Assembly (NCBI GenBank): GCA_947172415.1
Contig: OX359193.1
Coordinates: forward strand, 3,032,501-3,096,500
DNA length: 64,000 nt
DNA from: Chondrosia reniformis
Lineage: Eukaryota; Porifera; Demospongiae; Chondrillida; Chondrillidae
Direction: 5' to 3'
Below, piece by piece: positions 56,201 to 64,000 of the stretch. The translations under genes were made by a program, and so were the position numbers. The notes under the pieces were generated by a model, which made no database searches, was not told where the DNA came from, and was given only the letters and a program-made list of their open reading frames with translations. Positions within the stretch are counted from its first letter, which is position 1; every line of letters starts with the position of its first letter.

Positions 56201-57880
56201 GTGTGTACAAGTAGCATGTAATAACTGTATATATTAGTAATGTACTAGTTGTATGTACTAGTTCTAATAACTAGTTGTATGTACTAGGTGTATGTACTAA
56301 TTGTATGTAATAGTGGTATGTACTAGTTTTACTTCTAGTTGTATGAACAAGTTGTATGTACTAGTACTAGTTTTATTCAGTAGTTGAATTAGTTGGAGGT
56401 CTAGTTTGATGTACTAGTTGTATGTACTATTTTTATGTACCAGTTATATGTGAATGTTCAGTCATAGTTACTAATTGTAAGTACAAATTGTATTAACTAG
56501 TTGTATATACTAGTTGTTTGTACTGGTTGAATGTACTTGTTGTATGTACTAGGTGTATGTAGTAGTTGTATGTACAAGTTATGTACTAGTTATATGAACC
56601 AGTTTTATGTCCTAGTTGAATGTGCTACTTGTATGTACTAGTTGAATATACAATTTATATATACTAGTTGTATGTACAGGTGTATGCACTAGTTATGTGT
56701 ACTAGTTGTAAGTTCTAGTAGTAGTAAAACTACATACTAAGAAGGTATTAGTTGTATGTACCAGGTCTAGTTATATTTACTAGTTGTAGGTACTAGTTGA
56801 ATGTAATAGTTGAATGTAATAGTTGTATGAACTAGTTGTATATACTAGTATTAGTTATATTTACTAGTTGTAAGTATTAGTAGTATGTACTAATAGTGTG
56901 TAGTAGGTGTATGTTCTAAGTGTATGAACTAGTTTTATGTACTAGTTGTATGTACTTGTTATATACTAGTTGTATGTATAAGTTGTATATATTAGTTGTA
57001 TGTACTAGTTGTGTGTACTAGTGGTATGTATTAACTGTATGTATTAGCTATGTACTAGTTCTAATAACTAGTTGCATTTACTAGTACTGGTAACATTTAC
57101 TAGTTGTAGGTACTAGTTTTATGCACTAGTTGTATGTACTAGTGCAAGCTATATTTACTAATTATAGGTATTAGTTTTATGTAGTAGCTGTATGTTCTAA
57201 TTGTTTGAGCTAGTTCTATGTACTAATTGTATGTACTAGTTATATGAACTAGTTTTAAGTACTAGTTCTGTGTACTAGTTGTATGTTCTAATTGTATGAA
57301 CTAGTTGTATGTACCACCTGTATGCACTAGTTATATACTAGGTGTACGTACTTGTTGTATGTACTAGTTGTAAGTCCTAGTTGTATTTACTACTTGTATG
57401 TCCTAATTGAATGTACTACTTGTATGTACTAGTTGTATGTACTCTTAGTATGTACTAGTTGTAAGTACTAGTTGTACGTACTAGGTGTATATACTAGTTA
57501 TGTGTACTAATTGTAGGTTTCTAATATTAGTAATACCAGATATTAAGTAGGTATTAGTTGAATGTGTAAGTACTAGTTATATAAAATATTTGTAGGTACT
57601 ACTTATATGTACTAGTCGAATGTTATAATTGTATGTTCTAATTGTATATAATAGTTGTATGTACCAGCTGTATGTACTAGTTATGTACTAGTTGTATGTT
57701 GTAGTTGTATGTACTAGTAGGATTAACTAGTGGAATGTACAAGTAAAAGTAATATATACTAACTGTAGGCACTAGTTGTATGTACTAATTGTACGTACTA
57801 GCACTGGTTATATTTACTAGTTGTACATACAAGTTGTCTGTACTAGTTGAATTTTATAGTTGTATGTAGTAGTAAAAGTT
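50297..57880 (+). repeat. 13-bp satellite CTAGTTGTATGTA, main part
   Basis: Continuation of the 13-bp array for 7.6 kb. Higher-order copies are plain: a segment with AGTAAGCTTGAGTACTAG or its TTTGAG variant occurs at about 53,608, 54,108 and 55,205, and a segment with TTCTAGTTCCATGTACTAG occurs near 54,720 and 55,715. The right end shares long stretches with the left end of the array, offset by about 8.05 kb. No coding sequence is seen. Confidence 0.95.
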
Positions 57881-57953
57881 ATTTTTAGGGGCTGCCAAAG
57901 GCAGCCTCCTCTATTGTTTTCATAACGCGATTTATGTATGGCTTCATGTTACG

Positions 57954-57978
57954 GATATATATATATATATATATATAT
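57954..57978. repeat. TA dinucleotide microsatellite
   Basis: An uninterrupted alternating T/A run of about 25 bp following CATGTTACGGA. Confidence 0.9.
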
Positions 57979-58010
57979 TGTAACTTGTACTGTATATATA
58001 TGAATATATA

Positions 58011-58122
58011 TATAATACGAATTAATACGCAACTATTATAACACTTATTTTATACATCGTTATATGTATAATACGAGTTCATACGAAACTATTGTAACAC
58101 TTAATTTATACGTCAATACATC
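58011..58122 (+). repeat. two tandem copies of a 56-bp unit
   Basis: 58,011-58,066 and 58,067-58,122 share TATAATACGA, ATACG-AACTATT, TAACACTTA and TTTATAC in the same order, with about ten differences. Confidence 0.85.
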
Positions 58123-58174
58123 GTTTTTGCAAATGGTGGCCTTCATGAAACTGGAGCTTTTCTATCATGTTCAG

Positions 58175-58278
58175 GACACTTAAGCATCCAAAATCGTTTG
58201 GAATACCAGTAGATAGCCATATTGAAGTCCAACGAAGGGTCCAAGTACTTTCAGTTAGAAGCGTAATGAAAAAGACAA
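58175..58278 (+). pseudogene. possible orphan internal exon
   Basis: The segment is bounded by a good acceptor (pyrimidine-rich stretch ending TTCAG at 58,174) and a consensus donor GTAAGT at 58,279. It is open throughout in one frame, including the stretch SFGIPVDSHIEVQRRVQVLS. The same frame also reads as a 44-codon ORF from an ATG at 58,167 to a TGA at 58,299. I recognise no domain. No partner exons are visible within several hundred bp. It may be an exon fragment carried into the repeat region, or chance. Confidence 0.25.
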
Positions 58279-58440
58279 GTAAGTTCCGTCAATATCTATG
58301 AATCCTCGTTTGATTTAAATAAATACTGTAATACTAGGCCTATGTCAGTCTAGAAAGACGTTCTAATGTCTACGATCTGTGTAACCTCTGTCAGTGTTAA
58401 TTTGTTATTGTAATTCTACCTGTACAGCCCGTAGGACTGA

Positions 58441-60040
58441 TTTTGTAAACATTTTGAAGAAAGGCGTTCTAAGTGTGTCTACATTTGAAAGAATGCAGCT
58501 TTGTAGAACTATTCCACGTATGTCTAAGAGTTGTACGAGTGTAGCTTAGCACAGGCGTTCTACCTGTGTTTACAGTTGTGCGAGTATAGCTTAGTAGAGC
58601 CTGAAAAAGGCGTTCTAAGTGTATCTAAAGTTGTATGGGTGTAGTTTGACAGAAGTGTTCTACCTGTGTCTAAGTTTGTACAAGTGTAGCTTAGCAGAGG
58701 TGTTCTACGTGTGTCTAAAGTTGTACTTAGCAGAGGCGTTCTACGTGTGTCTAGAGTTGTACACGTGTAGCTTGAAAGAGGCGTTCTTAGTGTATCTATA
58801 AAGTTGTATGAGTGTAGCTTGACAGGGGCGTTCTACGTGTGTCTAGAGTTGTACACGTGTAGCTTGAAAGAGGCGTTCTACCTGTGTCTACAGTTGTACG
58901 AGTGTATCTTGACAGAGGCGCGTTCTACGTATGTCTTAGTTTGTACAAATGTAGCCTAGCAGAGGCTTTCTACGTGTGTCTAAAGTTGCACTTAGCAGAG
59001 GCGTTCTACGTATGTCTAGAGTTGTACACGTATAGCTTGACAGAGGTGTTTTATAGTGTATCTAAAGTTGTATGAGTGTAGCTTGACAGAGGCGTTCTAC
59101 CTGTGTCTACAGTTGTACGAGTGTATCTTGACAGAGGCGTTCTACGTATGTCTTAGTTTGTACAAATGTAGCTTAGCAGAGGCGTTCTACGTGTGTCTAA
59201 AGTTGCACTTAGCAGAGGCATTCTATATGTGTCTAAAGTTGTACTTAGCAGAAGCGTTCTACTTTTGTCTAAAGTTGTACTTAGCAGAGGCGTTCTATAC
59301 GTGTGTCTAGAGTTGTACACATGTAGCTTGAAAGGGGCGTTCTTAGTGTATCTAAAATTGTATGAGTGTAGCTTGACAGGGGCCTTCTAAATATATCTAA
59401 AGTTGTATGAGTGTAGCTTGACAGGGGCGTTCTAAGTCTGTCTAAAATTGTTCGAGTGTGACTTGACAGAGGCGTTCTAAGTCTGTCTAAGGTTTTTCGA
59501 GTGTTGCTTAGCAGTGGGGTTCTAAGCGTGTCTAAAGTTGTACGAGTGTGAATTGACAGAGGCGTTCTAAGTCTGTCTAAAATTGTTCGAGTGTGACTTG
59601 ACAGAGGCGTTCTAAGTCTGTCTAAGGTTGTTCGAGTGTTGCTTATCAGTGGGGTTCTAAGCGTGTCTAAAGTTGTACGAGTGTGACTTGACAGAGGCGT
59701 TCTAAGTCTGTCTAAAGTTGTTCGAGTGTACCTTAGCAGAGGCATTCTAAGTCTGTCTAAAGTTGTTCGAATGTATAGCTTCACAGAGGTGTTCTAAGTC
59801 TGTCTAAAGTTGTTCGGGTGTAACTTGACAGAGGCGTTCTAAGTCTGTCTAAAGTTGTTCTAGTGTAGCTTGGCAGAGGAGTTCTAAGTGTGTCTAAAGG
59901 TTATGAGTGTAGCTAACTTTGCTGAGGAGTTTTAAGTCTATCTAAGTTGTATGAGTGTAGCTTGACAGAAGTGTTCTACGTGTGTCTAAGGTTGTATAAG
60001 TGTAGCGTAGCAGAGGCATTCTACCTGTGTCTGATGTTGT
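58441..60040 (+). repeat. 45-bp satellite array 1
   Basis: About 35 tandem copies of a 45-bp unit. Each unit reads GGCGTTCTAAG, then TGTGTCTAAAGTTGT, then ACGAGTGTAGCTTAGCAGA. A sub-variant from 59,420 onward has TTCGAGTGTGACTTGACAGA. The first copies are diverged and some are shortened, such as units reduced to AAAGTTGTACTTAGCAGAGG near 58,720 and 59,220. Because 45 is a multiple of three, open frames run through it on both strands (plus 58,619-59,390, minus 59,281-59,784). I treat these as repeat artefacts. Confidence 0.95.
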
Positions 60041-60625
60041 CTGTAATTATAGCACTACAACTGTAACTAATCTCATTGTACAAATTGTGTAGTCGATTAT
60101 CGTCTTTACTCAACCCTTTTTTAACTGCATGTGACATAAAAAGTCCTGCAATGGATTTGATCTCATGCTCATGAAAGAGAGTTGATTAGACATTAAACAA
60201 CCTTTAAATTAATATTGGTAAATCGTCTTGATTATCTTTTATTTTCCCGAATCAGGTTAATTAATGAATAATAAATTACATAAACAGTGCATGTATATGT
60301 TTATAGATCTATTGGAAGAAAATGTTCCCGCCTCCAGAAACATTTATTGAATGGAACGTCTAAAGGAAAAAAAGAGAAAAATCATTAATTTTTTATTTTA
60401 CATATATTATACATTCAAGTGCATGTTGTTTACCATTGAACCCTTCCCCTGTCTACCCACATTGCTTTTGGGGAGTTGCATCTTTTGCACCTCCCCCTGA
60501 AGCCAAAGTTGTAGAACCTGCATCTACACATGGAAAAGAGGTTATAATAACATACACAAAAAACTGCTTAAGACACATCTTACGTGTTACATGTCCACCC
60601 TTTCTTGACTGCCTTCTTTTGTGTT
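60041..60625. other. unique AT-rich segment, no gene seen
   Basis: No repeat structure or recognisable protein. An 86-codon frame at 60,436-60,696 continues into the G-rich repeat and ends in Gly/Trp-rich sequence imposed by that repeat, so I do not call it a gene. Confidence 0.6.
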
Positions 60626-60799
60626 TTAGGGCGGGGAACTGGGTGACAGGGTGGGGTGGTGGAGGCAGTGGGTGTAGTGCTTGGAAGGGGGGGTAAGTTA
60701 TTGGATGTAATGTTGGGTGGAGGTGGAGGATTGTTGGATGTGATAGGTGTAATGTTCGGTGGGGGTGGTGTATTGGTGAGGGTGGTGGGAGTAGGGTTG
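60626..60799 (+). repeat. G-rich minisatellite, left part
   Basis: Degenerate GGTGGGGGTGGTG and TTGGATGTAATGTTGGGTGG motifs with many runs of three or more G. This is strong G-quadruplex-type sequence on the plus strand. The same composition resumes at 62,080 beyond the inserted element. Confidence 0.8.
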
Positions 60800-62079
60800 C
60801 GCTAGTGGAACATGTCCATATTTCCGGAAATTTTCAAAAAAGTCGTTAACTAACACTCTTTTTTAATCTACTCTATTTAACTTTAGAAACATCGTATCAC
60901 TAAACAAATTATATAGATTTGAAGCGCTATTCTTCCTTAATAATTTGGCTACAAGAGCGTCACGATTGCAGGCTTAAAGGAGAAGGTAAGCGGCCGTAAG
61001 TGAGAGGTGCCAAATCGCCAAAAATGTTTTATTAGACAGTGGAAAATACGAATATAGAATAAATGGTGACACCAATCTATGAAGGATAATGATATCTAAC
61101 GATGGTATGTATACTCCTTTTAAATTCCCTTTACTTTTTGAATTATAATCGAAAACGTATTTTCGTACCTTTATCGGGCGCCTCTAGTACTTCATATCTC
61201 AGTTAAACAAGGGAATATTCCAAGAGTATACATACAACTTTTAGGCTGTTACTTACTGAAGAGATTGATGTCAAAAAATGGTTAGATATACAATTCTCCA
61301 CTGTCTAATAATCGCTTCGTTTTCCATTTGTCTCTTCTCCTTCGAGTAATGGTATTGTCACGTGATTATCAGCCGAAATTAGTGGTATAACTTAGCCATC
61401 ATAGAATGACGTTATATGACGTTGCATATGCACCCAAATATTTGGTAACACATTATACAAACATTAGACTTCCGAAGTTGATATGTCAAGTAAGGCTTCT
61501 CGGTAGCGATACAGTTTCTTTGATCCAAGTTTTTTGTTGTTGTAAGAGGTAAGTGGAAACAGTAAGCATATTGCATGTCTACCAATATCTACGTAATTAT
61601 CAATGGCGAAAATGTATGAGCAATTAACGAAGTATAATCAAAAGAAAATAGAACGTTTCGGTCATGTAAGCCTTAATTCTTTAGCTATTAATAATAGCTG
61701 AGGAATTAAGGCTTACGTGACCGAAATGTTCTATTCTTTTTTTGATTATTATCGTAGTATAATCAAAAGAAAAGCGTTCTATTCTTCTTTTGATTATTAA
61801 CGTAGTATAATCAAAAGAAAAATAGAACGTTTCGGTCACGTAGGCCTTTATTGGCCTTCCTCTGTCGTTGGCCTTCCTCCGCAATTGCTCATAAGTTTTC
61901 ACAATTGATAATTTAACATCGATAACGACTAGTGATGACTCGTGACGTTTCAGTGGCTGGTGCTCTGCTTCACGCGCAGGTCACATGCTAGAGACACTTC
62001 CGCCTGGAATGTGACACCTCTGAATGTGCTAATAGACGATTTACAAAAATCGGAAATTCGTAGACATGTTACACATGCG
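60800..62079. mobile_element. 1.2-kb hairpin-rich interspersed element, copy 2
   Basis: 60,897-62,079 is a close copy of 34,887-36,090, with only scattered substitutions and about 20 bp missing around the central loop. It sits inside the G-rich minisatellite. To its left, 60,800-60,896 may be the true left end: CGCTAGTGGAACATGTC followed by ATTTCCGG resembles the reverse complement of the right end (CGCATGTGTAACATGTC followed by ATTTCCGA). That would make a roughly 1280-bp element with diverged inverted ends. It encodes no transposase. A 73-codon minus-strand frame (61,681-61,902), like its homologue in copy 1, is dictated by the palindromes. Confidence 0.8.
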
Positions 62080-62140
62080 TGGGTGGGGGTAGTGAAGTGG
62101 TGGGGGTGGTGGGGTTAATGTTTGGCTGGGGGGTGGGTTT
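62080..62140 (+). repeat. G-rich minisatellite, right part
   Basis: TGGGTGGGGGTAGTG and TGGTGGGGGTGGTGGGG-type sequence directly after the element. It matches the composition of 60,626-60,799 and so marks the interrupted array. Confidence 0.8.
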
Positions 62141-63632
62141 ATGCTTTCTTCAAGAAAGAGTGCATCGTCCTATAATATATTTAAATAGAAAACGGGATCT
62201 AAACGATATTTACATAATCGTAACAGTATACCAATACTATAGAAACTACAGTATCTCTCAACTGGTTACAGGCTTACCTACAGCTAGGGTATATGAAGAC
62301 ATTCCTATTGCAATGATATACGCTGTACAAGGATATATGTCCGTATTACTGAATATTGAGGTCTCTATAAATCAGACATTAGTTAAATACGTACGTCTAC
62401 AGGCAACAATCGGGACCTTATATTTGTGTCCGCATAATCGCAACGTCCACATTTCAGAGAGTCCCGTATAAAGGGTTACACTGTATACTTCAATAAATTC
62501 GTATACACATGTTATACACTTCCTTTCGTTAAAATTCTTACCAATTAATAAAATAGACTTGATAATCACTTGCATGGTTATCAAGTTTATTTTATTTAGT
62601 TTACGTACGCCTACAGGTGGTATAGTTTACGTGTCGCTAAAACAGGGCCGAGTTAGTCCGCCATTCTTTATTTAGAGGTATATCGTCGGGTATATCATGC
62701 AAGAAATGAAACTCACTACTTCCATCGTATCCATTCTGTTTGCAAGCGTCTGAAATTTTTATCGCAGAGCTGGAATCTTGTCCAACAGCCGAAGTTCGCT
62801 ATAATGGCTGAAATTTGGCGTTTGAAGCGAGCATTTGGAGGTAACAATATTATCGATATCGCTATAACAACCTACGCTACAGCGATGAACGTCGAAAAGT
62901 GGCTTTTGCCTATAACAGCGTTTTTCAACGCTACAGCTATCTATGACTCCCTTCGTGAACGCCAAACATCATCTCTAGTGAGTATATTGATTATCTTTTA
63001 CTAAGCAATAAGTTAAATTAAACGCTTATATGTATAAGTAGTAGACCCCCTATATTATATACGCGCTGCTTATACATTAACTTATAATTATGTAAAGACG
63101 ACTTGGCCTTTGATCGCCGTCTCTAAACAAACAGTAGTGTACAATCCATATAAAGATTAATATTTACACTACTCCATGTCAAGAATCGGTGAACACAAAG
63201 ACGTAGGGTGCTACACTGTAGAGGGAGGGAAACACATTATCAAATCAAGTGATAGGAGGCAGCCCCGTATTCGAGCTACTTGCTCATATTTCAGTATTAA
63301 GGCATCAAGCGTACGTTTCACCGGTTCCAATTCGTCGTTTGAAGTCCGTAAGTCTTTAAAACCTTGTACGCAGGCTTTACTTTGGTGTTCAGCAGTTCAG
63401 TTTTCATCAGTGACGCTAGTGAAGAGGAAGCTAATTAAAGCTTAGAATAGTGTGCCGAAGTTAGCCTAAGCGTTGGGCATTTCGTTTACAAGTATTCGAA
63501 GATGGAAGCCATATCAAAAGTTTATTAATACAGCATAGGGATTTCACGGTGCCTCCAAATACAGACTTTTCTGTTAGTCCTATAGTCTTACGGCTCATGA
63601 CTTCCCTCTACTAAAGTCTTACAGTACATTAA
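62141..63632. other. unique segment, no recognised gene
   Basis: About 1.5 kb without tandem repetition. Open frames of about 100 codons (62,150-62,471), 66 codons (62,804-63,004) and 89 codons (63,176-63,445) exist on the plus strand, but none carries a motif I know. A hairpin lies at 62,551-62,592 (15-bp arms, one mismatch). A bulged inverted repeat spans 63,008-63,085 (ATAAGTTAA and TGTATAAGTAG paired with CTGCTTATACA and TTAACTTAT). Confidence 0.55.
62551..62592. repeat. hairpin with 15-bp arms
   Basis: AAATAGACTTGATAA (62,551-62,565) pairs with TTATCAAGTTTATTT (62,578-62,592) with one mismatch, around a 12-nt loop. Confidence 0.8.
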
Positions 63633-64000
63633 GGCAGAGGGGTTCTACATTTGTCTAAAGTTGTTCGAGTGTAGCTTAGCAGAGGCGTTCTAAGTCTGTC
63701 TAAAGTTGTTCGAGTGTAACTTGACAGAGGCGTTCTAAGTCTGTCTATAGTTGTTCGAGTGTCGCTTAGCAGAGGGCTTCTAAGTGTGTCTAAAGCTGTT
63801 CGAGTGTAGCTTAGCAGAGGCGTTCTATGTCTGTCTAAAATTGTTCGAGTGTATCTTAGCAGAGGGGTTCTACATTTGTCTAAAGTTGTACGAGTGTAGC
63901 TTAGCAGAGGCGTTCCAAGTCTGTCTAAAGTTGTTCGAGTGTAGTTTAGCAGAGGGGTTATACATTTGTTTAAAGTTGTTCGAGTGTAATTGACAGAGGC
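63633..64000 (+). repeat. 45-bp satellite array 2 (runs off the right edge)
   Basis: About eight copies of the same 45-bp unit and orientation as 58,441-60,040, alternating variants with GGGGTTCTACATTTGTC and GGCGTTCTAAGTCTGTC. The alternation suggests a 90-bp dimer. The plus-strand frame 63,784-63,993 is the 15-codon periodic artefact. Confidence 0.95.

Larger units (their letters stand above)
57886..58440. other. short unique segment between two satellites
   Basis: Opens with a small hairpin (GGCTGCC-AAA-GGCAGCC, 57,890-57,906), then a TA dinucleotide run (57,954-57,978), a two-copy 56-bp repeat (58,011-58,122) and a possible orphan exon (58,175-58,278). It grades into diverged 45-bp repeat sequence at its right end. 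Confidence 0.7.

Noticed and set aside
48491..57880. CRISPR-like or telomere-like regular repeats.
   Set aside because: Units are directly tandem without spacers, the host is eukaryotic, and CTAGTTGTATGTA is not a telomere motif.
59281..59784. 167-codon minus-strand ORF and several plus-strand ORFs in the 45-bp array.
   Set aside because: Both strands stay open because the unit is 15 codons without a stop. No signal peptide, start context or flanking gene structure is seen.
60436..60696. 86-codon ORF with Pro-rich start.
   Set aside because: Its C-terminal third is G-rich minisatellite translated as Gly/Trp, and there is no homology that I recognise.
62079..63445. ORFs at 62,079-62,471, 62,804-63,004 and 63,176-63,445.
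   Set aside because: No recognised domain, one begins in the G-rich repeat, and no consistent splice structure links them. I mention them only within the unique-segment entry.
1..64000. A phage, defence or other gene-cluster type system.
   Set aside because: No gene cluster is present. Apart from one transposase, the window is satellite, mobile-element and short unique DNA.

Overview
The window is AT-rich eukaryotic repeat DNA. The only convincing protein gene is a transposase split by short GT-AG introns. The introns, kilobases of tandem satellite, TA-flanked terminal-inverted-repeat elements and absence of operons point to a eukaryote, most likely an invertebrate animal. The transposase type and its 68-69 bp introns would fit a sponge, cnidarian or similar, but I cannot name the species. 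I see no rRNA, tRNA, CRISPR array or cellular housekeeping gene. The region looks like heterochromatin, possibly pericentromeric or subtelomeric (inference).

Layout. From 1 to about 48,490 the DNA is one huge satellite field. Its subunit is about 23 bp (core TATGGGATATAT plus a GGCAAAAAC-type tail), organised into diverged higher-order modules of several hundred bp to about 3.3 kb. The array reverses orientation near 12,790, 19,520, 40,928, 43,148, 44,365 and 47,595. Three kinds of mobile element interrupt it. A 3.8-kb Tc1/mariner-clan (IS630-like) transposon lies at 4741-8543 and carries a possibly intact spliced 622-residue DDE transposase. A 1083-bp non-autonomous element with 29-bp inverted ends is present twice, because a 1367-bp segment is tandemly duplicated (16,234-18,967). 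A 1.2-kb hairpin-rich element lies at 34,887-36,090, with a second copy at 60,800-62,079.

From 48,491 to 57,880 there is a second satellite with a 13-bp unit (CTAGTTGTATGTA) and its own higher-order repeats, broken by a 260-bp non-repetitive island with a strong hairpin. From 57,886 to 64,000 the sequence is a mosaic: a short unique segment with a possible orphan exon, a 45-bp satellite (58,441-60,040), unique DNA, a G-rich minisatellite split by the second 1.2-kb element, more unique DNA, and a second 45-bp array running off the right edge.

Most open frames in the window are artefacts of repeat structure. The 23-bp unit lacks stops in all three frames, so read-through gives a 23-residue periodic peptide. 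The 45-bp unit is exactly 15 codons and stays open on both strands.
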